Notes: generated by a model from the sequence alone, not told the origin. A stretch of DNA of 64,000 nt from Bacteroides sp. 214 (GCF_010501015.1 NZ_QVML01000004.1:62001-126000); one strand, 5' to 3'. Numbered from the stretch's first letter, positions 8,512-16,703 are shown. Numbers and translations are program-made.

Positions 8512-10287
8512 ATGAACAAACACCGCAATATGCCAATCTGCAAACGCTTAATCCTTATCATCATCCTGAGTGTTATCGTCCAGGGTATGACCGGAAGCAA
8601 TCCCTTCCTGCCTATGCTAAAGAAAAATTACCGCCAGTACGCTAAGCAACTCATAACTTACCGTACTCAACTGGATTTTACTATGGAACAGTCCGAGGCC
8701 GACACCCTCATGGCACAAATTAACGAAGCAGCACGCATAGCCGGAACCAGCCAATGGAAACTAGAGGCGCAACTGATGCACATCACCTATAAGTTCAGAT
8801 ACAAAACCCGCCATCAACCCGGAAACAGATACAACGCCGACAGTGTGGCTATTGACTTTGAGAAACTGGAGCAAAATGCCATAAACGCTGCCGACACCCT
8901 GATGCAAATCAGAGTGAAGCGCGAATTAATGAACCTCAACTACCACTTCATCAAGAACTATGCCCAAGCCTTCGACATCGCAAACCAACTGTACACCGAT
9001 CTGAACCACGTCGATGCACAGGAACTGCCCGACAAACTGTTAATATACACCGATATGGCCTCCATGTATTACCATTTTCGGGATTACGACCAGGCCGAAG
9101 ACATCCTCCTGCAAATAGTAGAACAGGTGAACCACACCGACACCCTGAACCTGTTGCCAAACACCTACAACACACTGGGATTAATACAAAGCAAACACCA
9201 TAACAACCCCGGTGAAGCCGAAAAACAGTTCCGAAACATACTTGCCCTTCCCCCGCAAGGCAACGAATCGCCACAGCACATAGAAGCTTGGGAAGCCATT
9301 GCCCGCGGAAACATCGCACAGCTATACGCACGCCAGGGTCGTCACCAAGAAGCTATCAAGCTGGCAACATTTGCTTGCGAAACCATGCAACGCCTCAATG
9401 ATTACTCCTTTGCGCAAGATATGGCCACCCTTGTAGCCTCCATCTGCCTGAAACCCGACGCCAAAAACCTGCAAATGGCACACCAATACATAGAAAAAGC
9501 GCGCAATTACGCCCGAAAAACCTATCTGAACAGCCAAAAACAAGAACTTTTTAGCGTAATGGCACGCTACTACACCCTTACCGCAAACACCAACCAAGCA
9601 ATTGCATACGCCGACAGTGCCGAGGAAGCACGAAACCAATACAACCGTCAATACAACACCCTTGTACTAACCCGCGCCGAGCAGCGCCTGCACCAAAAAG
9701 ACCACGAAGCCCAGCAACTACAGCTAAAAGCCCAGCAAACCCGCGCCACCTGGCTGCAACACCTCATCAACACCGCCGCCTTGGCGCTGGCTATAATCGG
9801 AACACTGCTCATTGCCCTGGCGATTCTGTATAGAAGAAAGCACATAGCCTATCGCCACCTCGCACAAAAGGCGCAGAACTGGGCAAAGCAGCAAAATACA
9901 ATCGAAAACAAAGAAAAAGAAACAGAAAACGCCCTTTCCACCGAAGAAATTGAGCTTATGCAACGCGTTGCACAACTCGTTGAGAAAGAACGAATATTTA
10001 CCCAACCCGAACTCACCCTCATTGACCTTGCCAACCGTCTCGAGATAAACCGCACCTACCTGTCGGCTGCCATAAACCACTGCACCGGGCAAAGTTTTAG
10101 CAACTACCTCGCCCAGCTACGCGTGAGGGAAGCCGTGCGCATCATGTCCGATCCGCAGAACGCCAAGCTAACCATCGACTCCGTAGCTTTCAACGCCGGA
10201 TTCTCCGACCGCCACAACTTCTACCGCGCGTTCAAGCGCGAAACAGGCCTTTCGCCAACCGCCTTCCGCAACAATATCGACAAATAA
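8512..10287 (+). CDS. membrane-anchored TPR regulator with AraC-type DNA-binding domain
   Basis: This 591-residue protein begins with a hydrophobic leader (KRLILIIILSVIVQGMTGS). Residues about 50-400 are helical TPR-like repeats with many Ala, Gln and Tyr residues. A single transmembrane helix lies near residues 420-442 (AALALAIIGTLLIALAILY), then a charged linker. The last ~100 residues form an AraC/XylS helix-turn-helix domain (LANRLEINRTYLSAAINH, then VAFNAGFSDRHNFYRAFKRE). The order TPR outside, membrane helix, DNA-binding domain inside is a known Bacteroidota arrangement. Its codons are more C-rich than those of the kinase genes upstream, like the following lipoprotein genes, so it probably belongs with them and may regulate them. 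Confidence 0.85.
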   Translation: MNKHRNMPICKRLILIIILSVIVQGMTGSNPFLPMLKKNYRQYAKQLITYRTQLDFTMEQSEADTLMAQINEAARIAGTSQWKLEAQLMHITYKFRYKTRHQPGNRYNADSVAIDFEKLEQNAINAADTLMQIRVKRELMNLNYHFIKNYAQAFDIANQLYTDLNHVDAQELPDKLLIYTDMASMYYHFRDYDQAEDILLQIVEQVNHTDTLNLLPNTYNTLGLIQSKHHNNPGEAEKQFRNILALPPQGNESPQHIEAWEAIARGNIAQLYARQGRHQEAIKLATFACETMQRLNDYSFAQDMATLVASICLKPDAKNLQMAHQYIEKARNYARKTYLNSQKQELFSVMARYYTLTANTNQAIAYADSAEEARNQYNRQYNTLVLTRAEQRLHQKDHEAQQLQLKAQQTRATWLQHLINTAALALAIIGTLLIALAILYRRKHIAYRHLAQKAQNWAKQQNTIENKEKETENALSTEEIELMQRVAQLVEKERIFTQPELTLIDLANRLEINRTYLSAAINHCTGQSFSNYLAQLRVREAVRIMSDPQNAKLTIDSVAFNAGFSDRHNFYRAFKRETGLSPTAFRNNIDK

Positions 10288-10311
10288 ATCCTCCAATCGT
10301 AAAGAAAATTT

Positions 10312-10335
10312 GGTTGCAATTGATCAATTACAACC
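10312..10335. promoter_or_regulatory. 24-bp near-perfect palindrome, candidate operator
   Basis: The segment reads GGTTG(C)AATTGATCAATT(A)CAACC and is self-complementary except for one base pair. It ends 20 bases before the -7 element at 10356, so it covers or abuts the -33 region. A dimeric repressor or activator site controlling the duplicated lipoprotein operon is the simplest reading. Confidence 0.55.
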
Positions 10336-10355
10336 TTTTTTTTGCACCCCTTTCA

Positions 10356-10363
10356 TAGTTTTG
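10356..10363 (+). promoter_or_regulatory. -7 promoter element of the fimbrillin-like operon
   Basis: TAGTTTTG matches TAnnTTTG and lies 30 bases upstream of the ATG at 10394. The nearest TTTG (10341) is too close to act as a standard -33 box, which suits an activator-dependent promoter. Confidence 0.5.
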
Positions 10364-10393
10364 CCCCATTATTAACACAATACGTATATAATA

Positions 10394-11956
10394 ATGAGAA
10401 AAAACAAAATCATTGGCGCAATGCTGATAGCAACAATTATCGCGGCAGCATGCAGCGATAGTTTAGAACCAAATTCCACGGGTGGCAGCCAACTGCCCCA
10501 AACAATCACGCTGGGAATTAACACCCCGGCCGAGACACGCCTGTCGCACGAGTACGACGCCAACGCAAGCATCCTCAAAGTGAACTGGAAGCAGGGCGAC
10601 GTGGTGCGCGTATTCGGTGCATCAACCGGATATACGGACTATACAGCCGATGCCGATGGCACCGATGGCCAGCCGGTAGCCTTCACAGCCATGAACGGTG
10701 GCACAGCAAGCGGCGAATCATTCAATATTTTCTACCCCGCAGACAAGGCGGGCACAACGTGGGATGCCACAACCCTTAACATGCTGGGCCAAATACAAAC
10801 CGACGCCGGCGAAACCGCACACCTTGCCGACTATACCTACTTAGCAAAGAAGGCAGTAGACCTCAATGACCCAAGCGGCGTGCAGATGGAGCATCAGACG
10901 GCAATCATCAGATTCGATGTAGGTGTGGTTCCTATCCAAGCCAAACAAATACGCTCCCTAACGCTATCAACTCAAGATGGCGAAAGCCTCAACACCCTGC
11001 AAGGCGTTGGCGAAACATCGGAAGGGACATCTAAACAGCTAACATTAGCCGTAAATGCACCTAACAGCGAAACCGGCGTATTCTATATGGCAGTATTGCC
11101 CAGCATGTTGGATGCAGGGAAGCCAATATGCATATCACTTGTACGCATAGGAGATAATGGTCTTTCCAATCTGGTAACCGTGGGCAGCGGCAAGAAATAC
11201 GAAGCAGGATATGTGTACAATACCCAATTGTTCACTTCGGGAACTAACGCTAACTTTTCAAAATACAATGATTACACCACAAGCTCAGAGCCCGAAATCG
11301 TCGATGGAGTTTACCTCATCAAAAAACCCGGCAATCTAAAATGGTTAATCGTCAACGTAAACAATGGCAGTCACAACTCAGCAGGGCAGAAATATAAGCT
11401 CACTGTTGATCTTTATATAGACCGTAACACTCCATGGACCCCCATAGGCACAGAAGCCAACCCATTCAGTGGAAGTTTCGATGGTGGAGGGCACACAATC
11501 AGTGGGCAAATGAGCTTTTCCGGCGCAACACAGTACGCAGGCCTCTTCGGCTACGTGGAGATTAAAAGAGGAACAACAGCAAGCATCACAAACCTGCACA
11601 TAGCAGCCGATATGGTAGGTACCGACATTGAAACTACGGACGCCCGAAATACGTATGTCGGAATTTTGGGGTACTTGGAAAACTGGGGTACCTTCAATCT
11701 ACAAAATTGCACCTATACTGGTGCCATCGACTTTACCTTTAAAGAAGCACCCCAATCAGTGTGTTACGTTGGCACCATCGGAGGCAACCTGACAGCAATG
11801 GGGGGAGCCACAACAACAATCGACCGCTGCCAGGCCATAGGCTCCATAAAAACAAGCAATGGCGGCGATGTCTGCTTTACTTATGACTTTTGCTACAGAG
11901 ATGAAACTCCCGCCCCAACCAACAGCTACAGCCAGATAACTACCACAAAAGATTAA
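10394..11956 (+). CDS. fimbrillin-like (Mfa-like) surface lipoprotein with GLUG-type C-terminal domain, copy 1
   Basis: The 520-residue product has a lipoprotein signal (MRKNKIIGAMLIATIIAAAC, lipid on Cys20). The N-terminal half resembles fimbrillin/Mfa-like proteins: TRLSHEYDANASILKVNWKQ, a WKQGD turn and beta-rich repeats. The C-terminal 170 residues contain GLUG-like beta-solenoid repeats (WTPIGTEANPFSGSFDGGGH, then AGLFGYVE and VGILGYLE). Such proteins are exported to the surface and form fimbriae or adhesins; which applies here is unknown. A small peptide gene follows 27 bases later, and the whole unit is repeated downstream. Confidence 0.8.
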   Translation: MRKNKIIGAMLIATIIAAACSDSLEPNSTGGSQLPQTITLGINTPAETRLSHEYDANASILKVNWKQGDVVRVFGASTGYTDYTADADGTDGQPVAFTAMNGGTASGESFNIFYPADKAGTTWDATTLNMLGQIQTDAGETAHLADYTYLAKKAVDLNDPSGVQMEHQTAIIRFDVGVVPIQAKQIRSLTLSTQDGESLNTLQGVGETSEGTSKQLTLAVNAPNSETGVFYMAVLPSMLDAGKPICISLVRIGDNGLSNLVTVGSGKKYEAGYVYNTQLFTSGTNANFSKYNDYTTSSEPEIVDGVYLIKKPGNLKWLIVNVNNGSHNSAGQKYKLTVDLYIDRNTPWTPIGTEANPFSGSFDGGGHTISGQMSFSGATQYAGLFGYVEIKRGTTASITNLHIAADMVGTDIETTDARNTYVGILGYLENWGTFNLQNCTYTGAIDFTFKEAPQSVCYVGTIGGNLTAMGGATTTIDRCQAIGSIKTSNGGDVCFTYDFCYRDETPAPTNSYSQITTTKD

Positions 11957-11983
11957 TCCCTCAACAATTAAACCCAAAACGCA

Positions 11984-12205
11984 ATGAAAAAACAAGAAAC
12001 ATACATGGCCCCAGCCGTCGAAATCATAGCAATGCAAAACGAAGGCAGTATAATGACCGGAAGCAACAGCCTAAACATGCCAGAAGGAGAAACAAACCCA
12101 TTCTCCAGTTCAACCGGCAATAGCGGAGGTACAAACGTGCAATCGGGCTCATCGATTCAAGAGGTTGAAGACTTGTTGAATGATATATTTACTGTAAGCA
12201 AATAA
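11984..12205 (+). CDS. small conserved peptide (73 aa) paired with the fimbrillin-like gene, copy 1
   Basis: The product has no signal peptide. It starts MKKQETYMAPAVEIIAMQNE, continues EGSIMTGSN, then a Gly/Ser/Asn-rich stretch, and ends in an acidic amphipathic helix (SIQEVEDLLNDIFTVSK). Short Bacteroidales proteins opening with a K-x-Y-x-x-P-x-x-E pattern and a following GS are widespread and, as far as I know, lack an assigned function. Being the better conserved half of the duplicated unit suggests real function, perhaps a partner or secreted subunit of the lipoprotein. Confidence 0.75.
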   Translation: MKKQETYMAPAVEIIAMQNEGSIMTGSNSLNMPEGETNPFSSSTGNSGGTNVQSGSSIQEVEDLLNDIFTVSK

Positions 12206-12229
12206 TTATTAAACAATACGTATATAATA

Positions 12230-13792
12230 ATGAGAAAAAACAAAATCATCGGCGCAATGCTGATAGCAACAATTATCGCGGCATCGTGCAGCGATAGTTT
12301 AGAGCCAAATTCTACGGGCAATAGCCAACTACCCAAAACAATTACCCTGGGAATTAACACCCCGGCCCAAACACGCCTGACGCACGAGTACGACGACGTG
12401 GCAAAAATCCTCAAAGTAAACTGGAAGCAGGGCGACGAGGTGCGCGTATTCGGCCAAAGCGGATACACCGACTACAAAGCCGAAGCCAACGGCACCAATG
12501 GCAAACCCGTAGCCTTCACCATCAGTGGAGATGATTACGCAGGCGACGGCCCCTACAACATCTTCTACCCCGCAGGCAAGGCAGGCAATACATGGGATGA
12601 CACAACCATTAAGATGCTGGGGCAAATACAAACCGATGCCAGCGAAACCGAACACCTTGCCAACTATACCTTCCTGGCAAAAGAAGGCGTTACCTTGACC
12701 GACCCAAGCGACGTGCATCTGGAGCATCTCACCGCAATCCTTAGGTTCGATTTAACGCGAGGCGGCAAAATGGTTAAAGACGCTCGTGCCATAACCTTAT
12801 CGACCCAGGACAACGAATCTCTCGGCACCCTGCAAAAGGCCGACGGTACCAGCGTAGGAACATCAAAACAGCTAACATTAGCCATAGATGCAACTACAAG
12901 CGAAACCTATATATACTACATGGCCGTGTTTCCAAGCATGTTTCAGGTAGGAGAGGAAATATTCGTATCAATCGCATCAAAGTCCAACGCAGCAGGCTCT
13001 TACGTAAACAATACACTGAGCAGCGCCGGCAAAAAATACGAAGCAGGCTATATATACAGCGCCGAAATACCCAAAAGAGGAGGCTTTGACGAAGCTTATG
13101 TATACAATACCACTGGCATAATCGATTCGCCTGATCCGGAAACTGACGGAACTTACCTCATCAGAGACGATGTAGATCTAAGATGGCTGGCCGAGGAGGT
13201 AAACAACGGCAGTCACAACTCAGCCGGGCAGAAATATAAGCTTATTGCCGACATTTACATACCCGCCGATGCCAACTGGACCCCCATAGGCACAAAAGAC
13301 AACCCATTCAAGGGAAGTTTCGATGGCGGAGGCCACACTATCGGCGGCAAAATGAACTTTTCAGGCGCAACACAGTACGCAGGCATCTTCGGAAATGTGG
13401 AGGTTGCCAGCGGAACGGTAACTATTGAGAACCTGCACGTGACAGTCGATATTGAAGGAACCGACATTGAACCTATCTCTGGTGAAGAAAGCGCGTATGG
13501 CGGAATTTTGGGGTACGTGAATAACAATGCTACCTTCAACATACGAAATTGCAGCTATACCGGCACCATCAACATTGGCTATAAGGCCCTAAACACAGGA
13601 ACTTGCTACATTGGCGGCATCGTAGGTTGCATTGATGGAAATGGTTGGGGGGCTATTGATCGCTGCCAGGCCATAGGTGCCATAAATGCAAGCAATATCA
13701 ACAATAATGACCCGTTAGGCTCCATGTATGGGTATAATGGTCCCCTTAGGTACACCAACAACTTCAGCCGGGTAGCCACCAATAGGAATTAA
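12230..13792 (+). CDS. fimbrillin-like surface lipoprotein with GLUG-type domain, copy 2
   Basis: This is the paralogue of the gene at 10394: same length (520 aa), an almost identical lipoprotein signal ending in Cys20 (IIAASC), the same TRLTHEYDD / VNWKQGDEVRVFG opening, and C-terminal GLUG-like repeats (WTPIGTKDNPFKGSFDGGGH). The middle (residues about 180-330) differs much more, as expected for exposed surface regions under diversifying selection. It starts 24 bases after the first small peptide gene, so all four genes probably share one transcript. Confidence 0.8.
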   Translation: MRKNKIIGAMLIATIIAASCSDSLEPNSTGNSQLPKTITLGINTPAQTRLTHEYDDVAKILKVNWKQGDEVRVFGQSGYTDYKAEANGTNGKPVAFTISGDDYAGDGPYNIFYPAGKAGNTWDDTTIKMLGQIQTDASETEHLANYTFLAKEGVTLTDPSDVHLEHLTAILRFDLTRGGKMVKDARAITLSTQDNESLGTLQKADGTSVGTSKQLTLAIDATTSETYIYYMAVFPSMFQVGEEIFVSIASKSNAAGSYVNNTLSSAGKKYEAGYIYSAEIPKRGGFDEAYVYNTTGIIDSPDPETDGTYLIRDDVDLRWLAEEVNNGSHNSAGQKYKLIADIYIPADANWTPIGTKDNPFKGSFDGGGHTIGGKMNFSGATQYAGIFGNVEVASGTVTIENLHVTVDIEGTDIEPISGEESAYGGILGYVNNNATFNIRNCSYTGTINIGYKALNTGTCYIGGIVGCIDGNGWGAIDRCQAIGAINASNINNNDPLGSMYGYNGPLRYTNNFSRVATNRN

Positions 13793-13831
13793 AAACTCAA
13801 ATTATTAACCCCTAAAACTCCATATAACGCA

Positions 13832-14056
13832 ATGAAAAAGCAAATAACCTACATGGCCCCGGCCATTGAAATCATAGCAATGCAAAACGAAGGCAGTATA
13901 ATGACCGGAAGCAACAGCCTAAACATGCCCGAAGGCGGAGAAACAAACCCATTCTCCAGTCCAACCGGCAATAGCGGAGGCGCAAATGTGCAATCGGCTT
14001 CATCGATTCAAGAGGTTGAGGACTTGTTGAATGATATATTTACGGTGAGTAAGTAA
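13832..14056 (+). CDS. small conserved peptide (74 aa) paired with the fimbrillin-like gene, copy 2
   Basis: It differs from the peptide at 11984 at about five positions plus one inserted Gly (MPEGGE), keeping the MAPAIEIIAMQNEGSIMTGS core and the VEDLLNDIFTVSK tail unchanged. It is the last gene of the operon; a terminator hairpin lies 57 bases downstream. Function unknown. Confidence 0.75.
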   Translation: MKKQITYMAPAIEIIAMQNEGSIMTGSNSLNMPEGGETNPFSSPTGNSGGANVQSASSIQEVEDLLNDIFTVSK

Positions 14057-14112
14057 ACGCGTGTACTCGCGCTGATGGGGTGAAAGACCCCTGCTTCATT
14101 ATAGACAACCCT

Positions 14113-14151
14113 AAAGAGGTGCAAAGAGGAATATTTTCTTTGTGCCTCTTT
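14113..14151 (+). terminator. terminator after the duplicated lipoprotein operon
   Basis: A 15-bp stem pairs 14113-14127 (AAAGAGGTGCAAAGA) with 14137-14151, with two G-T wobble pairs and a 9-base loop. It ends in TTTAAC, so the T tract is short. Confidence 0.65.
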
Positions 14152-14218
14152 AACTACACTAAGCCTCCAAAAAGCAAAAGTCGTTAGGTTTTTTGTATTC
14201 CAGTAAAAAGGTGTGTAT

Positions 14219-14347
14219 ATCCTCCAATTCCCCTTTCTCTAAACAAGCCTTCACCTTCACAAACCGCTGTAACTAATACACCTCCAGCCTGTTACCTGTG
14301 AAGACCCCCTCTTTTAGCCTTCACAGGGCCTTCACGACCTATTTTTT
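14219..14347 (+). repeat. terminal repeat, left copy
   Basis: The core contains CTTCACCTTCACAAACCGCT (14249-14268), then TTACCTGTGAAGACCCCCTC and CCTTCACAGGGCCTTCAC. GTGAAGACCC (14298-14307) can pair with GGGCCTTCAC (14326-14335), so the repeat also forms a hairpin at the 3' end of the HU-like gene. Several TTCAC half-sites match those in the 22-bp array at 15046. Confidence 0.8.
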
Positions 14348-14968
14348 ATCCTTCGAGATTCGGAAATTCCCCGGCACAGGTACATAGATAGGGTGTCGTA
14401 ATGTGCCGATGTTGTTCAGTTTGCCCTCCTTCTTTAAGCGCGTAAGGTGCCGGTAGGCGGTGCTGGAAGTCATGCCGCACAATTGTTGCAGTTTGACGCG
14501 GGTCAGCACTTCGTGTTCGGCAAAGTACCCGGTCAATACACGCTCTATCTCGATAGCCGACAAGCTTTCGGAGTGCGCTCTTACTTTAGAACGTTCTATC
14601 TTTGCCCACGACACTTGGTTCTTTAGCTTCTGGTCTGCCCGGAACTTAACCGATTTGAACTTCACGTTGCGTGCCGTCATCTTTGGAGATACGAGCGGCT
14701 TCTCGCACGCCAGTGTCAGCTGAAAGTAACCGATGCCTTCCAGATGCACCCGGTCGCCATCGCGCAGATGTTCGGACATCTTTTGCGACAGGTAAGACAA
14801 CACAGACTCCACTTCGCCTATGCCCAATGAACTACGTCCATGTATTTCGCGCACCAACTGCTCCGTTGTAATCGTTTCGCGAGATACGACACGCGCATGA
14901 ATACCCTTTTTCTTTTTCCCCTCGTCTGCTTTAGACGGGTTCTCATAAAACTCAAATTGTACTGCCAT
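14339..14968 (-). CDS. HU-like DNA-binding protein with C-terminal helix-turn-helix
   Basis: The 209-residue protein is longer than HU (about 90 aa). Residues 1-120 look like the Bacteroidota HU-related fold (TTEQLVREIHGRSSLGIGEV, then HLEGIGYFQLTL). Residues about 145-195 read as a winged helix (TRVKLQQLCGMTSSTAYRHL, then LKKEGKLNNIG). It is rich in Lys and Arg and has no signal. It is divergent from the VirE-like gene across a 338-bp gap carrying four palindromes. The winged helix makes it a good candidate to bind those palindromes or the TTCAC motifs in the terminal repeats; that is inference. Confidence 0.8.
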   Translation of the reverse strand: MAVQFEFYENPSKADEGKKKKGIHARVVSRETITTEQLVREIHGRSSLGIGEVESVLSYLSQKMSEHLRDGDRVHLEGIGYFQLTLACEKPLVSPKMTARNVKFKSVKFRADQKLKNQVSWAKIERSKVRAHSESLSAIEIERVLTGYFAEHEVLTRVKLQQLCGMTSSTAYRHLTRLKKEGKLNNIGTLRHPIYVPVPGNFRISKDKK

Positions 14969-15045
14969 TTTCTTATTAGTTATTAGCTACTGTTTTTTTG
15001 TGCTTTTTGCACTGCATTCTTACTTGTTTCGAAGAGTGATTTTCA

Positions 15046-15133
15046 TCTCTTCACATATGTGATGATATCTCTTCACAGTTGTGACGATATATCTTCACAG
15101 TTGTGCCGATATATCATCACATATGTGAAGAGA
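15046..15133. repeat. array 2: four palindromes at exact 22-bp pitch between HU-like and VirE-like genes
   Basis: Units start at 15046, 15068, 15090 and 15112. Each contains TCACAnnTGTGA or a one-base variant, at 15051-15062, 15073-15084, 15095-15106 and 15117-15128. Unit 4 is the exact reverse complement of unit 1 over all 22 bases, so the array can fold as a long stem. It lies just downstream of a minus-strand -7 element, in the position of an operator or 5' leader for the HU-like gene. The rest of the 14969-15306 gap shows no gene. Confidence 0.9.
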
Positions 15134-15148
15134 TAATTTTAGTATTGA

Positions 15149-15156
15149 CAAAGATA
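15149..15156 (-). promoter_or_regulatory. -7 promoter element reading toward the HU-like gene
   Basis: On the minus strand this reads TATCTTTG, matching TAnnTTTG. Transcription would begin near 15142 and run straight through array 2, giving the HU-like mRNA a leader of about 175 bases containing all four palindromes. Confidence 0.5.
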
Positions 15157-15306
15157 CAACATTGCACTGGTAAAAAGGCAGCATTGCAGTGTTATTTACG
15201 CAAGTGCAAATGGTTCGAAATCCACCCCGAAATACTTTGCAGAAGGGGGTTCTGGGGTGGTATATTCGCCAAATAATAACCAAAATAGTATCTTAAAATT
15301 AACGAC

Positions 15307-16533
15307 ATGTACAGTAGAAAAAAACTAAGAAAAATGTTGGCGCAGTTACAACAAGAAAATCTTAAAAAGAGAGTAGTCGCAGAAACGGTGGTTGCCACGA
15401 AACAGGTAGTTAACCAAACGGTTGAGTTGCAAACGTTATTAACCCGGTTGTATGAGTTCAGGTATAACCAGCTTACGGGCGAAAATGAATTCAAGGGTAA
15501 AGACACATCACTCCCGTTTGCCCCGCTTGGCTTGCGCGAAACCAATACCATCTGCATGGAATTACTAAAAAGAGGTATAGCCTGTTGGGATAGGGACTTG
15601 GCGCGCTACCTCAACTCTACCCATATCGAAGGATACCATCCGCTTCGTGAGTACCTTGCTCAGTTGCCTGCGTGGGGTGGCAACGACCGTTTAGCGGAGT
15701 TGGCTACACGCGTTTCTCCCAATCCGCTCTGGGTGCGTTATTTCCGGATTTGGATGCTGGGCATGGTGAATCAGTGGCGGGGCACCACCTCGTATCATGC
15801 CAATAGCATAGCACCTATACTTATAAGCACGGTGCAGGGCAGGCACAAATCTACGTTTTGCAAGTCGCTCATTCCGCCACGGCTGCAACCATATTACATC
15901 GACAATGTGGAGCTTACTTCGCAGAGGCAGATAGAACGCAAACTATCCGAAAGCGGGTTGATTAATTTGGATGAGTTCGATAAGTTCTCGCCCGCCAAGA
16001 TGGCTACGTTGAAGAATGTGATGCAATTAACCACGCTGCACATTCGTATGCCACACCAACGGGTGTTTCAAATGTATCCGCGTGCAGCATCATTTATCGC
16101 AACTTCCAACCGCAAGGATCTCCTGACCGACCCTACGGGTAGCCGCCGCTTTATCTGTATAGAGGTAGAGCAGAAGATTGACTGCACAGGTATAAACCAC
16201 GCACAGATTTATGCACAGCTATTGGCAGAACTGGATGGTGGCGCGCGTCATTGGCTCAACGAAGACGAGGAACGGGAGTTGCAAGCACACAACAAATCAT
16301 TCTACCGGGTGCCTCCCGTGCGCGATGTGTTGAATGATTGTTTTCGCGCGGCAGCACAGGGCGAGGAGTGTTTGCAGCTAAGCGCCGCACAGATTTTCAG
16401 AATGCTAAAGGAGAGTAACCGGGCGGCAATGCAGGGAGAGTGTGCAAAGAACTTTGGGCAGGTGTTGGTTACGGCAGGTATGGAACGGGTACATACACGG
16501 GTGGGGAATGTGTATAGGGTGGTGCAGAGGTAG
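15307..16533 (+). CDS. VirE-family P-loop protein (virulence-associated E domain)
   Basis: The 408-residue protein matches the helicase-like VirE/DUF3874 module common in Bacteroidota: LPAWGGNDRL, a P-loop region (STVQGRHKSTFCKSL, residues about 177-191), Walker-B-like LINLDEFDKF, and SFIATSNRKDLLTDPTGSRR with a conserved arginine patch. The P-loop has His where the second Gly of GxGKST normally sits, so ATP binding may differ. The N-terminal primase-like VirE_N domain of longer relatives is absent; the first 60 residues are a basic coil. It is divergent from the HU-like gene. Its role is unknown. Confidence 0.8.
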   Translation: MYSRKKLRKMLAQLQQENLKKRVVAETVVATKQVVNQTVELQTLLTRLYEFRYNQLTGENEFKGKDTSLPFAPLGLRETNTICMELLKRGIACWDRDLARYLNSTHIEGYHPLREYLAQLPAWGGNDRLAELATRVSPNPLWVRYFRIWMLGMVNQWRGTTSYHANSIAPILISTVQGRHKSTFCKSLIPPRLQPYYIDNVELTSQRQIERKLSESGLINLDEFDKFSPAKMATLKNVMQLTTLHIRMPHQRVFQMYPRAASFIATSNRKDLLTDPTGSRRFICIEVEQKIDCTGINHAQIYAQLLAELDGGARHWLNEDEERELQAHNKSFYRVPPVRDVLNDCFRAAAQGEECLQLSAAQIFRMLKESNRAAMQGECAKNFGQVLVTAGMERVHTRVGNVYRVVQR

Positions 16534-16549
16534 TTGCTTATGATAATGG

Positions 16550-16687
16550 TTGGTTTTTTTATCTGTGAAGACCCTGTGAAGGATAAAATAGGGGGTCTTC
16601 ACACGTAACTCATTTGCTGTCATCTGCTTACAGCGTTTTGTGAAGGTGAAGACCTATTCCCTAAAAGAGAGTAATGAGGTGGCTTGG
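16550..16687 (-). repeat. terminal repeat, right copy (inverted)
   Basis: Read on the minus strand it matches the copy at 47655: GGTCTTCACCTTCACAAAAC, CGCTGTAAGCAGATG, TTACGTGTGAAGACCCCC. GTGAAGACCC (16565-16574) pairs perfectly with GGGTCTTCAC (16593-16602), giving a hairpin just after the VirE-like stop. Confidence 0.8.
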
Positions 16688-16691
16688 CTGT

Positions 16692-16703
16692 TTTGAGTAC
16701 AAA
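16692..16703 (+). promoter_or_regulatory. TTTGAGTACAAA motif upstream of the ten-gene operon
   Basis: The same 12-mer occurs at 37288-37299, inside an inverted repeat between the MtaA-like gene and the GH67N-like operon. Shared sites before the two halves of the corrinoid system suggest a common regulator. Confidence 0.4.

Larger units (their letters stand above)
10378..14056 (+). repeat. tandem duplication of a two-gene unit (about 1.84 kb each)
   Basis: Two adjacent units (about 10378-12215 and 12214-14056) each hold a 520-aa lipoprotein gene and a 73-74 aa peptide gene. The leader AATACGTATATAATAATGAG occurs before both lipoprotein genes, marking the duplication boundary. The two small peptides are about 92 percent identical by eye, whereas the lipoproteins have clearly diverged in their middle parts. 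Confidence 0.9.
14219..16687. mobile_element. HU-like/VirE-like gene pair bounded by inverted repeats (putative mobile unit)
   Basis: Copies of one sequence of about 130 bp lie at 14219-14347 and, inverted, at about 16550-16687. They enclose two divergent genes whose stop codons touch or nearly touch the inner repeat ends (HU-like stop at 14339; VirE-like stop at 16533). A four-unit 22-bp array lies between the genes. No transposase is recognisable. A third copy of the repeat without genes lies at 47655-47784. Mobility is inferred from architecture; no target-site duplication could be made out. Confidence 0.55.

Noticed and set aside
15046..15133. Possible CRISPR array
   Set aside because: Units are contiguous 22-bp repeats without unique spacers and each is internally palindromic; no cas genes are nearby. 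The same applies to the other four arrays.
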